DNA of 64,000 bases, taken from positions 1,426,001 through 1,490,000 of the forward strand of contig NZ_CP120638.1 in assembly GCF_029537235.1 (NCBI RefSeq). Direction: 5' to 3'. The notes under the pieces were generated by a model that did not search any database, was not told the origin of the DNA, and saw only the letters and a program-made list of their open reading frames with translations. This document shows positions 1 to 8,341 of this stretch, piece by piece. The translations under genes and the position numbers were made by a program. How positions within the stretch are numbered: the stretch's first letter is position 1; the number at the start of each line of letters is the position of its first letter. This stretch comes from Rhizobium sp. 32-5/1 (GTDB lineage Bacteria; Pseudomonadota; Alphaproteobacteria; Rhizobiales; Rhizobiaceae).

Positions 1-1124
1 GCCAGCGCAAATTCATTGGCAAGCTTCAGGAAGCCGGAGCGTGATGTGCGGTGCAGAGACGGCAGCGTCACGTTCTGGAAAATCGACAGGCCGATGATGG
101 CGCCTTGGCGGCCGCGCTCTTCCGGCACATAGACGATGCCCGCTTCGATGGCTTCCGCCGGAGAGCGGATGACGAGAACCTTGCCGTCGAGCTTCACGGC
201 ACCCGCAGACGGGCGCGTGATGCCGATCAGCGATTGCATGAATTCCGAACGACCGGCACCGATCAGGCCATAGAAACCGAGGATTTCGCCGCGGCGCAGT
301 TCGAAATGGATGTCCTCGAATTCGGTCGGGTGGCGATAGCCCGAGACGGTCAGGACCGGTTCGCCGATATCAACATCGACTTTCGGGAAGACCTGGCCGA
401 CGTCGCGGCCGACCATCATCTTGACGAGACGATCCTGATCAACATCGGCAATCAGCCCCTCGCCGACCATGCCGCCATCGCGGAACACCGTGTAGCGGTC
501 GGCAATGCGAAAAATCTCGTCGAACTTGTGGCTGATGAACAGGATCGCCTTGCCGTCCGCCTTCAGCCGGTCGATCAGCTCGTAGAGCTCGTGAATTTCC
601 TTGTGCGACAGGGCGGCGGTCGGCTCGTCCATGATGACGACGCCGGCGTCGATCGACAGCGCGCGGGCGATTGCCACCATATGTTTGTTGGCGATGCCGA
701 GATCACGCAGCCGGATCGTCGGATCGATGTCGGCGCCGACGCGGGCGAGAAGCTCGCGGGCGTTGCCGTTCAGCGTCTTCCAGTCGATCAGGCCGAAGCG
801 GTTGCGTGGCGCGTGACCAAGGAAGATGTTTTCCGCAACGGAAAGCTCATCGAACAGCACGGTTTCCTGGTGGATGGCCGTGACGCCATGGCGGGATGCG
901 GCCATCGCGGTCGGGAATTGGGTCTCGATGCCATTAACGCGGATCGTTCCACCATCGGGCTGGTAGATGCCGGTCAGAATCTTGACGAGGGTCGATTTGC
1001 CCGCGCCGTTCTCGCCGATAAGCGCAGTCACGGAGCCGGGATACAGCGACAGCGAGACGTCGGACAGCGCCTTCACGCCCGGGAAGGACTTGGAGATGCC
1101 TTCCAGCGTTATGGCGGGTTTCAT
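1..1124 (-). CDS. rhaT: Rhamnose ABC transporter ATP-binding protein RhaT (3' end beyond window)
   Basis: This is the cytoplasmic ATPase of a CUT2-type sugar importer with two tandem nucleotide-binding domains. Walker A GENGAGKST lies at residues 37-45 and Walker B VVIMDEPTAAL follows further on. The second domain begins near residue 270 with the degenerate Walker A GLIGAGRSE that is usual in this family. About 374 of roughly 500 residues are present; the C-terminus lies outside the window. I chose the ATG at 1122-1124, which gives the family start MKPAITLEGISK. It is transcribed from rhaR and rhaS, so by comparison with R. leguminosarum rhaRSTPQUK the permeases, mutarotase and kinase should follow to the left. 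The substrate L-rhamnose is inferred from context. Confidence 0.9.
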   Translation of the reverse strand, partial: MKPAITLEGISKSFPGVKALSDVSLSLYPGSVTALIGENGAGKSTLVKILTGIYQPDGGTIRVNGIETQFPTAMAASRHGVTAIHQETVLFDELSVAENIFLGHAPRNRFGLIDWKTLNGNARELLARVGADIDPTIRLRDLGIANKHMVAIARALSIDAGVVIMDEPTAALSHKEIHELYELIDRLKADGKAILFISHKFDEIFRIADRYTVFRDGGMVGEGLIADVDQDRLVKMMVGRDVGQVFPKVDVDIGEPVLTVSGYRHPTEFEDIHFELRRGEILGFYGLIGAGRSEFMQSLIGITRPSAGAVKLDGKVLVIRSPAEAIEAGIVYVPEERGRQGAIIGLSIFQNVTLPSLHRTSRSGFLKLANEFAL

Positions 1125-1204
1125 CCGCAATGGGGTCGTTTCCTGCAGCAAGAGGCAATCCACCGGTGGAGTTGAATTTGAAGTAGCTAGGCGTGTTGCA
1201 AACC

Positions 1205-1345
1205 GCGGGCTCCCTCTTCTCCCCGCGGGGAGAAGTGCCGAGCGCCAGCGAGGCGATGAGGGGTCTTTCCGCAACGCTGTGTTTGCCGAACCGCCCCCTC
1301 ATCTGCCCTACGGGCATCTTCTCCCCGAGGGAGAAGAGAACCTTT
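1205..1345. repeat. Rhizobial palindromic intergenic repeat between rhaS and rhaT
   Basis: The 225-bp gap between rhaS and rhaT holds two related palindromes. One is a perfect 20-bp palindrome at 1216-1235 with arms CTTCTCCCCG/CGGGGAGAAG. The other is a near copy at 1317-1337 (TCTTCTCCC/GGAGAAGA), with a small TGCCC/GGGCA hairpin at 1304-1316 just before it. This resembles the RIME/ABC mosaic repeats known between rhizobial genes. Lying inside an operon directly after the binding-protein gene, it could stabilise the rhaS 3' end or lower transcription into rhaT; that role is inference. Confidence 0.75.
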
Positions 1346-1349
1346 CAAA

Positions 1350-2339
1350 TCAGAAGATCTTCGAGAACTCTTCGACGTTCGAAGCGTCGTAGACGAACGG
1401 GTCGGCCATGGCGCCTTCATTGTTGTCGTCGAGCTTGACGGTGCCCATGCGGCCCATCTTGAGTTCGGCGCCCGGCTTTGCTTCCGCGCCGCCGATCAGG
1501 TCATAGGCGATCATGGTTGCGGAGTAGCCGAGATCGATCGGGTTCCAGATCGCGAAGGACTTCGACGCGCCGGACTTCACATGGCCCGCCATTTCGGACG
1601 GAAGACCGAGACCGGTGACGTTGATCTGCCCTGTCTTTCCGGCATCGGTAACGGCCTGTGCTGCAGCAACGATGCCGACGGAGGTCGGCGCGATGATCGC
1701 CTTCAGGTTCGGGTAGGACTGGATGAGGCCTTGCGTTTCGCGATAGGACTTGTCGGCGAGGTCGTCACCGTAAACGGTGGCAACGACGTTGATGCCCTTG
1801 TAGTTCGGCAGCACCTTCTTCATTTCCTCGATCCAGACGTTCTGGTTTGTCGAGGTCGCCGTTGCGGAGAGAACAGCAACATCGCCGCCTTCCGGCAACT
1901 GGTCAGCGGCCAGCTTGATGATCATGTTGCCGATCAGCGGGCTGGACGACGGGTTCAGGTGCATCGAACGGCCTTCCTTGGCGACGCCCGAATCCCAGGA
2001 AATAACCTTGATGCCGCGTTCCATGGCCTTCTTCAGGGCCGGAACCAGTGCATCCGTGTCATTGGCGGAAACGGCGATCGCATCGACCTTCTGGGCGATC
2101 AGCGAATTGATGACCTCGATCTGGCCTTCGGCCGTCGTCGTGGTCGGACCGGTGTAGATCACCTCGACATCGCCAAGTTCCTTGGCAGCTTCCTGCGCGC
2201 CCTTGTTGGCGGCCTCAAAGAAGCCGATGCCGAGCGCCTTGACGACGAGCGCGATCTTCTTGTCCGCGGCATGTGCGGTGCCGGCCATCAGCGCCAGCGA
2301 AACTGCCGTCGTGACCATCAGAGCCTTGAAAATTTTCAT
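1350..2339 (-). CDS. rhaS: Rhamnose ABC transporter periplasmic substrate-binding protein RhaS
   Basis: This is a periplasmic sugar-binding protein of the ribose/rhamnose (Peripla_BP_4) family, 329 aa. The N-terminus is a clear Sec signal peptide (lysine, hydrophobic stretch to about residue 20, AHA-AD cleavage near residue 24). The mature start KKIALVVKALGIGFFEAANKG is typical of RhaS. The stretches VDAIAVSANDTDAL and IKVISWDSGV form the hinge and binding-cleft region. It lies between rhaR and rhaT on the same strand, and a purine-rich ribosome site sits just upstream. Delivery of L-rhamnose to the RhaTPQ importer is inferred from locus order and the close family match. Confidence 0.92.
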   Translation of the reverse strand: MKIFKALMVTTAVSLALMAGTAHAADKKIALVVKALGIGFFEAANKGAQEAAKELGDVEVIYTGPTTTTAEGQIEVINSLIAQKVDAIAVSANDTDALVPALKKAMERGIKVISWDSGVAKEGRSMHLNPSSSPLIGNMIIKLAADQLPEGGDVAVLSATATSTNQNVWIEEMKKVLPNYKGINVVATVYGDDLADKSYRETQGLIQSYPNLKAIIAPTSVGIVAAAQAVTDAGKTGQINVTGLGLPSEMAGHVKSGASKSFAIWNPIDLGYSATMIAYDLIGGAEAKPGAELKMGRMGTVKLDDNNEGAMADPFVYDASNVEEFSKIF

Positions 2340-2475
2340 GACATTCTCCTCCCGTTAAAACCGCATGCGGTCACAGCGACCGCCTTCATCCGGCTTTGTT
2401 CTCTCAAATTTTGCCCCATGCTTCCGGCTAAAAATGCCTTGGCCATTGGCGACGTCTCCCCGCCTCCCGCCGGTC

Positions 2476-3288
2476 TCATGCCGACGACGAAGCATTCTCC
2501 TCAACGATGCCCGACCTGGTATTGGCGATTACCAAACCGACGCCTGCATCTTCGAGCATCTGGACATGACGGTCCTCGATGCCCGAATCCGTGATGACAG
2601 TGGTGATGCGCTTCAGCCCGCACAGGATGAGGCTGGAACGCTTGTGAAATTTCGACGAGTCGATCAGCACGACCAGTTCATCGGCCTGATCAATCAGCTT
2701 CTGTTCTGCCTGGATCAGCAAAGGATCGCCTTCCATGAGGCCGAGCGGACCCAGTCCTTGAGCCCCCATGAACATGCGGCGCGCATAGAAATTGCGCGTC
2801 ACGTCATTATCGAAGGGGCTCAGAATGATGTTCTGCTCGCGGTAGATCGTTCCGCCCGACAGCATCACTGTGTTTTTCGAGTGCTTCAGCAGATGCTCGG
2901 CGATCGGGAACGAGTTGGTGAACACCTGCATGCGGCGGTTCGTGAGGAAGTGTACCATCTGGAAGGTCGTCGTGCCGCCATTGATGATGATTGGCTCGCC
3001 ATCCTGACAGAGCGCAACGGCCTCCTTGGCGATTGCTTGCTTCTGCCGGGCATGCAGCCCTTCGTTGACACTGAAGGGACGACCGGCGAGGCCGACGAAC
3101 TGCGGTGGATTGATCGCTTCAGCCCCGCCGCGCACCCGGCGAAGACGCTTCTGCACATGCAACGCAGCGATATCCCTGCGGATCGTCGCTTCGGAGCTAT
3201 CCGTCAGATCCACCAGTTCAGGCACGGTGATGACCGGCTTGTCCTGGACCGCTGACAGGATGATCCTGTGTCGCTCTTTCTCGTGCAT
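2476..3288 (-). CDS. rhaR: DeoR-family transcriptional regulator RhaR
   Basis: This is a 270-aa DeoR-family repressor. The N-terminal helix-turn-helix (about residues 5-58) contains ITVPELVDLTDSSEATIRRDIAAL, the diagnostic DeoR DNA-recognition segment, and is followed by LRRVRGGAEAI. The C-terminal sugar-phosphate sensor domain (about 80-235) contains IINGGTTTFQMVHFL and VVLIDSSKFHKRS. It heads the rhaR-S-T operon and faces rhaD across a 206-bp divergent promoter region, where it probably acts. Effector and sites are not visible; in R. leguminosarum the homologue represses both transcripts. Confidence 0.9.
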   Translation of the reverse strand: MHEKERHRIILSAVQDKPVITVPELVDLTDSSEATIRRDIAALHVQKRLRRVRGGAEAINPPQFVGLAGRPFSVNEGLHARQKQAIAKEAVALCQDGEPIIINGGTTTFQMVHFLTNRRMQVFTNSFPIAEHLLKHSKNTVMLSGGTIYREQNIILSPFDNDVTRNFYARRMFMGAQGLGPLGLMEGDPLLIQAEQKLIDQADELVVLIDSSKFHKRSSLILCGLKRITTVITDSGIEDRHVQMLEDAGVGLVIANTRSGIVEENASSSA

Positions 3289-3309
3289 TTCGTTCCTCCA
3301 ACGTGCCCT

Positions 3310-3338
3310 ATGCTTCCATCACGACCATGCATTGTCAA
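3310..3338 (-). promoter_or_regulatory. Candidate sigma-70 promoter of rhaR-rhaS-rhaT
   Basis: Read on the minus strand, a perfect TTGACA (complement of 3333-3338) is followed after exactly 17 bases by AAGCAT (complement of 3310-3315), about 20 bases ahead of the rhaR start. The -35 match and spacing are good and the -10 match is moderate. Position in the divergent rhaR/rhaD gap supports it. Confidence 0.45.
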
Positions 3339-3399
3339 TCACATTCAGTCATATTTTTTCATTGTGCAGTGCAGTATGATGGTTTTTGATCGTTTCTGA

Positions 3400-3428
3400 T
3401 TGACATCGCCGGGAATATTATGTGATCT
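3400..3428 (+). promoter_or_regulatory. Candidate sigma-70 promoter of rhaD-rhaI
   Basis: TTGACA at 3400-3405 is followed after 17 bases by TGATCT at 3423-3428, about 70 bases upstream of rhaD. The -10 is weak, as expected for a regulated promoter. Just upstream, 3385-3400 holds two TGATYG-like half-sites (TTGATCG, CTGATTG) that could be part of a RhaR operator; this is inference only. Confidence 0.35.
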
Positions 3429-3500
3429 GACGGCAACGAAAGCGTCTTTGCCCCTGACACGTCAGCAGGCCAGCGCGGAATTGACCGGGAGGAAATGCAG

Positions 3501-5600
3501 ATGCTCGACAAGCAACAAGGCTCGCGCCTTGCCAATCTCTGGGATGACGCCAAGGCAGCGGCGATGAGCGAATCGGAGCGGCTCCTGTACCGCTCGAACC
3601 TGCTCGGCTCCGACAAACGCATTACCAACTACGGCGGCGGCAATACCTCCGCCAAGGTCATGGAAAAGGACCCTCTCGGCGGCGGCACGGTCGAGGTTCT
3701 CTGGGTCAAGGGCTCCGGCGGCGACGTCGGCACGATCAAGATGGATGGTTTTTCCACACTCTATATGGAGAAGCTTGAAGCCCTGAAGGGTCTCTATCGC
3801 GGCCTCGAGCATGAAGACGAGATGGTCGGTTGTCTCCCGCACTGTACCTTCAACCTCAATCCGCGCGCCGCTTCGATCGACACGCCGCTGCATGCCTATG
3901 TGCCGAAGAAGCATGTGGATCACATGCACCCGGACGCGATCATCGCCATTGCCGCGTCCAAGAACAGCCGCGAGCTGACGCAGCAAATATTCGGCGACGA
4001 TATCGGCTGGCTGCCCTGGAAACGCCCCGGCTTCGAACTCGGCCTCTGGCTTTCGAAATTCTGCGCAGAAAACCCCAATGCGCGCGGACTGATCCTGGAA
4101 AGCCATGGCCTTTTCACCTGGGGCGATACCGCCAAGGAAGCTTACGAGACCACGGTCGAGATCATCAACAAGGCGATTGCATGGTTCGAAACGACCAACA
4201 CAGCGCCTGCCTTCGGTGGCGCAGTGAAGCCAGTGCTTCCGGCGGAGCAGCGCCGCGCCATTGCACAGAAACTGATGCCGGTCATTCGCGGTATGATCAG
4301 CGCCGACGAGCGCAAGCTCGGCCATTTCGACGACAGCCAGGCCGTTCTGGATTTTGTCACCTCGAAAAACCTTGCGCCGCTGGCGGCACTCGGCACCTCC
4401 TGCCCCGACCATTTCCTGCGCACCAAGATCTGCCCGCTGGTGATCGATTTCGATCCGGAAAACCCGGATATCGACAAGACGCTAGCCGGGCTTGAGGCTG
4501 CGATCGCCGAATACCGCGCCGGTTATGCCGCCTATTACGATCGCTGCAAGCGCGACAACAGCCCGGCGATGCGCGACCCGAACGCGGTGGTCTACCTCAT
4601 CCCCGGCGTCGGCATGATCACCTTTGCCAAGGACAAGGCAACCGCCCGCATCTCCGGCGAATTCTACGTCAACGCCATCAACGTGATGCGCGGCGCATCT
4701 GGGGTCTCGACCTATGTCGGCCTGCCGGAACAGGAAGCCTTCGACATCGAATACTGGTTGCTGGAAGAGGCCAAGCTGCAGCGCATGCCGAAGCCAAAGA
4801 TGCTGGCCGGCAAGATTGCACTCGTCACCGGCGGTGCCGGCGGCATCGGCAAGGCAACCGCCAACCGGCTGATGCAGGAAGGCGCCTGCGTCGTGCTCGC
4901 CGATATCGACGAGACGGCTCTCGCCTCGGCCTTGAGCGAACTTGGCGGCCGCTACGGCAAGGATTTCGTCCGCGCTGTGACCATGAACGTCACCGATGAA
5001 GCTGCCGTCGAGAAGAGCTTTGCCGATACGCTCCTGGAATTCGGTGGTCTCGACATTCTTGTCTCCAATGCCGGCCTCGCCTCATCAGCTGCGATCGAAG
5101 ACACGACGCTGGCACTGTGGAACAAGAACATGGATATCCTGGCGACAGGATACTTCCTGGTTTCGCGCGAAGCCTTCCGGATCTTCCGCAACCAGAAGGC
5201 CGGCGGAAACGTCGTCTTCGTCGCGTCCAAAAACGGCCTTGCCGCATCGCCGGGTGCTTCCGCCTATTGCACGGCCAAGGCGGCCGAAATCCATCTTGCC
5301 CGATGCCTGGCACTGGAAGGTGCGGCCGCACAGATCCGGGTCAATGTCGTCAACCCGGATGCCGTGCTGCGCGGGTCGAAGATCTGGTCGGGCGAGTGGA
5401 AGGAACAGCGCGCGGCCGTCTACAAGACGGATATGGAAGGGCTGGAGGCGATGTATCGAGACCGCTCCATGCTGAAGCTCAGCGTTTTCCCGGAAGATAT
5501 TGCCGAGGCAATCTATTTCCTCGCTTCCGACATGTCGGCCAAGTCCACCGGCAACATCATCAATGTCGATGCGGGCAACGCCCAATCGTTTACGCGCTGA
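3501..5600 (+). CDS. rhaD: Bifunctional rhamnulose-1-phosphate aldolase / short-chain dehydrogenase RhaD
   Basis: This is a two-domain enzyme of about 699 aa. Residues 1 to about 400 form a class II aldolase/adducin domain: NYGGGNTSAK near residue 40, the metal-site segment HVDHMHPDAII near 140, and LILESHGLFTWG near 200. Residues about 430-699 form a short-chain dehydrogenase with Rossmann motif TGGAGGIGKATA, NAGLASSAAIE and catalytic YCTAK. The aldolase splits L-rhamnulose-1-phosphate to dihydroxyacetone phosphate and L-lactaldehyde; the dehydrogenase is thought to oxidise lactaldehyde. ATG at 3501 lies 7-8 bases after GGGAGG (3488-3493), so I prefer it to the ATG at 3495, which is too close. 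It is divergent from rhaR and followed by rhaI. Confidence 0.93.
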   Translation: MLDKQQGSRLANLWDDAKAAAMSESERLLYRSNLLGSDKRITNYGGGNTSAKVMEKDPLGGGTVEVLWVKGSGGDVGTIKMDGFSTLYMEKLEALKGLYRGLEHEDEMVGCLPHCTFNLNPRAASIDTPLHAYVPKKHVDHMHPDAIIAIAASKNSRELTQQIFGDDIGWLPWKRPGFELGLWLSKFCAENPNARGLILESHGLFTWGDTAKEAYETTVEIINKAIAWFETTNTAPAFGGAVKPVLPAEQRRAIAQKLMPVIRGMISADERKLGHFDDSQAVLDFVTSKNLAPLAALGTSCPDHFLRTKICPLVIDFDPENPDIDKTLAGLEAAIAEYRAGYAAYYDRCKRDNSPAMRDPNAVVYLIPGVGMITFAKDKATARISGEFYVNAINVMRGASGVSTYVGLPEQEAFDIEYWLLEEAKLQRMPKPKMLAGKIALVTGGAGGIGKATANRLMQEGACVVLADIDETALASALSELGGRYGKDFVRAVTMNVTDEAAVEKSFADTLLEFGGLDILVSNAGLASSAAIEDTTLALWNKNMDILATGYFLVSREAFRIFRNQKAGGNVVFVASKNGLAASPGASAYCTAKAAEIHLARCLALEGAAAQIRVNVVNPDAVLRGSKIWSGEWKEQRAAVYKTDMEGLEAMYRDRSMLKLSVFPEDIAEAIYFLASDMSAKSTGNIINVDAGNAQSFTR

Positions 5601-5606
5601 CGCCGT

Positions 5607-5765
5607 TTATCGCCTGAGAATGACCCAGATGGCGTGGATGATACCGGGAATGTAGCCGCACAGCGTCAAGAGGATGTTCAGCCAGAACTGCAGGCCGATG
5701 CCGACCTGCAGGAACACACCGACCGGCGGCAGAAGAATGGCAAGAAGAATACGGACAACGTCCAA
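5607..5765 (-). CDS. Pmp3/YqaE-family small membrane proteolipid
   Basis: This 52-residue protein starts at TTG (complement of 5763-5765) with a GGAGG ribosome site five bases before it, and ends in RR-stop. It has the classic Pmp3/YqaE layout: a first hydrophobic segment ending in ILLPPVGVFLQ, a short loop with LQFWLNILLTL, and the CGYIPGIIHAIWVI second segment. Family members sit in the inner membrane and are linked to salt, cold or membrane-potential stress. It lies on the strand opposite to rhaD and rhaI, ending 6 bp after the rhaD stop, so it is an antisense guest inside the rhaD-rhaI gap. No alternative start with a better ribosome site is visible. Confidence 0.85.
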   Translation of the reverse strand: MDVVRILLAILLPPVGVFLQVGIGLQFWLNILLTLCGYIPGIIHAIWVILRR

Positions 5766-5845
5766 GATGACCTCCAAAGGGGTTCAACAATCGAGACGTG
5801 GTAACGCGGATAGCGAGGAAAAGTTCAAATGCTGGGGAGGAAACC

Positions 5846-7142
5846 ATGAGCGACTTCATCATCGAGCCCGACATCATTGTGCGGGACAACGAGGCGCGCA
5901 TCGCCGACATCAAGGCTGACTATGACCACCTCGGCGCGCAACTCGCCCGCAGCGGAATCGATATCGAAAACGTCAAAGCGAAAGTCTCCGCTTACGGTGT
6001 AGCGGTTCCTTCTTGGGGCGTCGGCACGGGCGGAACCCGGTTTGCCCGTTTCCCCGGCACCGGCGAACCCCGCAACATCTTCGACAAGATCGAGGACTGC
6101 TCCGTCATCCAGCAATTGACCAAGGCGACGCCGACCGTTTCGCTGCACATCCCATGGGACAAGGTCGATGACCTGAAGGGGCTGAAGGAAAAGGGCAACG
6201 CGCTCGGCCTTGGCTTCGATGCGATGAACTCCAACACCTTCTCGGATGCGCCGGACCAGGCGCATTCCTATAAATTCGGATCGCTCAGCCACGCGGATGC
6301 AGCGACGCGGCAGCAAGCCGTCGATCACAATCTCGAATGTATCGAGATCGGCAAAGCGCTTGGCTCGAAGGCGCTTACCGTCTGGATCGGCGACGGCTCG
6401 AACTTTCCGGGCCAGAGCAATTTCACGAAGAGCTTCGAGCGTTATCTCGAAGCGATGAAGGCGATCTACAAGGGCCTGCCGGACGACTGGAAGATCTTCT
6501 CCGAGCACAAGATGTTCGAGCCGGCCTTCTACTCGACCGTGGTCCAGGACTGGGGCACCAATTATCTGATCGCCCAGGAGCTTGGTCCCAAGGCACACTG
6601 CCTCGTCGATCTCGGCCATCATGCGCCCAACGTCAATATCGAGATGATCGTTGCCCGGCTCATCCAGTTCAAGAAACTCGGTGGCTTCCATTTCAACGAT
6701 CTCGAAATATGGCGATGACGATCTCGATACGGGCTCGATCGATCCCTATCGCCTGTTCCTCGTCTTCAACGAACTGGTGGATGCGGAAACACGAGCCGCG
6801 GAAGGCTTTGCGCCAATGCACATGCTCGACCAGAGCCATAATGTCACCGACCCGATCGAAAGCCTGATGAACTCGGCGACCGAAGTCAGCCGCGCCTATG
6901 CGCAGGCGCTGCTCGTCGATCGCAAGGCGCTTGAAGCCTATCAGGACGGGAACGACGCATTGATGGCGACGGAAACGCTGAAAGCCGCATTCCGCACCCA
7001 TGTCGAGCCTATTCTTGCCATGTCGCGTTATGAGGCCGGCGGCGCGATTTCGCCGGTCGCGGCCTATCGGGCGAGCGGCTATCGCGCCAAGGTCTCGGGC
7101 GAACGCCCGGCATCGAAAAGCGGCGGCGGTGGCATCGTCTGA
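5846..7142 (+). CDS. rhaI: L-rhamnose isomerase RhaI (one-base frameshift at about 6701)
   Basis: This is a rhamnose isomerase of the type found with RhaD in rhizobia (xylose-isomerase-like TIM barrel), interconverting L-rhamnose and L-rhamnulose. The N-terminal part runs from MSDFIIEPDIIV through WKIFSEHKMFEPAFYSTVVQDWG and LVDLGHHAPNVNIEMIVA, which carry metal-binding Glu, Asp and His. The frame breaks at GGFHFND (about 6700). The next frame continues as SKYGDDDLDTGSIDPYRLFLV to GGGGIV-stop at 7142. Removing one C from GATCTCGAAA at 6699-6705 restores a single protein of about 431 aa, the expected length. ATG 5846 follows GGGGAGG by six bases. I treat it as one gene; the lesion is either a sequencing insertion or a recent mutation. 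Confidence 0.88.
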
Positions 7143-7169
7143 CAGCCTCCGTATCGGAAAGAACAGCCT

Positions 7170-7199
7170 CGAGCCCCGGCGTGGAAATGCCGGGGCTCG
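7170..7199 (+). terminator. Stem-loop after rhaI
   Basis: A perfect 11-bp inverted repeat (7170-7180 with 7189-7199, arms CGAGCCCCGGC/GCCGGGGCTCG) encloses an 8-base loop 27 bases after the rhaI stop. It is followed by GCTTGCTTTCC rather than a pure T run, so it is probably a terminator or 3'-end stabiliser of the rhaDI transcript. Confidence 0.7.
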
Positions 7200-7322
7200 C
7201 TTGCTTTCCGGCTGGAATATTACCTCTAAACGATATATTCGAAAATTGTCACGTGCTCCTCTAACCATTTGGCCGTGCCGCACTATTTCGATTTATGAAA
7301 TGCAACGGGAAAGGAACCATCC

Positions 7323-7577
7323 ATGGGCATTGAAAGCATTCTTATCTTCATCCTGGTCGGCGCAGTCGCCGGCTGGCTCGCAGGACTTATCGTCAAGGGC
7401 TTCGGCTTTGGCCTGCTCGGCAATATCGTCGTCGGCATCGTCGGCGCCTTCATCGCGGGTATGCTGTTTCCGCGGCTCGGCGTACCGCTCGGCAGCGGCA
7501 TTCTTGGCGCCATCCTGGCAGCAACCCTTGGCGCGGTTATCCTTCTCCTTCTGATTCGCGTCATCAAGCGCGCTTGA
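7323..7577 (+). CDS. GlsB/YeaQ/YmgE-family stress-response membrane protein
   Basis: This is an 84-aa transglycosylase-associated (Transgly_assoc) membrane protein. It opens with MGIESILIFILVGAVAGWLAG and continues with the family glycine-rich segment KGFGFGLLGNIVVGIVGAFIAG, giving three short hydrophobic segments (about 5-22, 30-50, 57-78). It is monocistronic: the rhaI stem-loop lies upstream and its own T-run terminator downstream. Members are general-stress inner-membrane proteins of unknown mechanism. Confidence 0.85.
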   Translation: MGIESILIFILVGAVAGWLAGLIVKGFGFGLLGNIVVGIVGAFIAGMLFPRLGVPLGSGILGAILAATLGAVILLLLIRVIKRA

Positions 7578-7592
7578 ACCAGACAACTGAAT

Positions 7593-7622
7593 GGCCTGCA
7601 GGTCACTGCGGGCCGTTTTTTT
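7593..7622 (+). terminator. Rho-independent terminator
   Basis: GGCCTGCAG (7593-7601) pairs with CTGCGGGCC (7606-7614) with one G-U pair around a GTCA loop, followed by a run of seven T at 7616-7622. It ends the small membrane-protein transcript 16 bases after its stop codon. Confidence 0.85.
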
Positions 7623-7646
7623 ATCCTACGATCTACGGGAGCAGCC

Positions 7647-7835
7647 ATGTCGGAGCTTTACAAGTCGGACCTCGAGCAGGCCCTGAAGGCTTTCATCGCC
7701 GATCACCCAGGCATTCATTCGCGCGAAGAAGCGATTGCGGCCGTGCTGGAAAACTGGTTCAGCACGCATGGATACCTGCCCACGGGCCAGACCGGAACAC
7801 GCCCCGAGGATCTTGACGCGACCAACGACGACTGA
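7647..7835 (+). CDS. Small conserved hypothetical protein, 62 aa
   Basis: This is a short acidic, helical protein. The middle, LKAFIADHPGIHSREEAIAAVLENWF, looks like a DNA-binding ribbon-helix-helix or helix-turn-helix type segment (cf. SREEAIA...L..WL in antitoxin-like proteins), but there is too little to assign a family. It lies between a T-run terminator and the YbaK gene on the same strand; the 35-bp gap to YbaK suggests possible cotranscription. No toxin-like partner is adjacent, so I do not call it an antitoxin. Confidence 0.6.
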   Translation: MSELYKSDLEQALKAFIADHPGIHSREEAIAAVLENWFSTHGYLPTGQTGTRPEDLDATNDD

Positions 7836-7879
7836 AACAAATCGCCGATACAGCATCCGATTGTTTCATCGTGAGCGTC

Positions 7880-8341
7880 ATGAGCCTTTCTTCCGTCAAA
7901 GCCTTCTTCTCCGAAAAAGCGCCGGATATCACCGTCATCGAACTTGAGCAGAGTACGGCAACGGTGGCGCAGGCCGCCGAAGGCCACGACGTCACACAGG
8001 GCCAGATCGCCAAGACGCTCGCCTTGCGCGTCGGCGAAACGGTTATTTTGGTTGTCATCCGCGGCGATGCCCGGCTGGACAACAGGAAATTCAAGGCGAA
8101 ATTCGCAACCAAGGCCAAGATGCTCGGATTTGACGAGGTGGAAGCGGAGACCGGCCATCCGGTCGGCGGCGTCTGCCCCTTCGGCCTCATAAAACCACAC
8201 ACGATCTATTGCGATGTGTCGCTCAAGGCCTTCGACGAAGTCGTGCCCGCAGCCGGTGCAACCAATGCGGCGGTGCGGATCAACCCGATCCGCATGGCAG
8301 AACTCGCTGACGCCGAATGGATTGATGTTTCGGATGTTTGA
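7880..8341 (+). CDS. YbaK/EbsC-family aminoacyl-tRNA deacylase
   Basis: This protein of about 153 aa belongs to the YbaK/ProRS-editing-domain superfamily, which hydrolyses mischarged aminoacyl-tRNAs (for example Cys-tRNA-Pro) in the cytoplasm. Visible signatures are QGQIAKTLALRV with the conserved catalytic-site lysine (about residue 48), the VIRGDARLD strand, and ETGHPVGGVCPFGL near residues 95-108. An in-frame start three codons upstream (7871) is possible; the ATG at 7880 gives the usual N-terminus. Substrate specificity cannot be read from sequence. Confidence 0.85.
   Translation: MSLSSVKAFFSEKAPDITVIELEQSTATVAQAAEGHDVTQGQIAKTLALRVGETVILVVIRGDARLDNRKFKAKFATKAKMLGFDEVEAETGHPVGGVCPFGLIKPHTIYCDVSLKAFDEVVPAAGATNAAVRINPIRMAELADAEWIDVSDV

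Noticed and set aside
51..1175. A long plus-strand open frame opposite rhaT
   Set aside because: Shadow of the ATP-binding protein gene: GC-rich codon structure opens the antisense frame; no family resemblance and no ribosome site.
7647..7835. Possible antitoxin of a toxin-antitoxin pair
   Set aside because: Although a short helical segment resembles antitoxin DNA-binding motifs, no toxin gene is next to it and the following gene is a tRNA deacylase.
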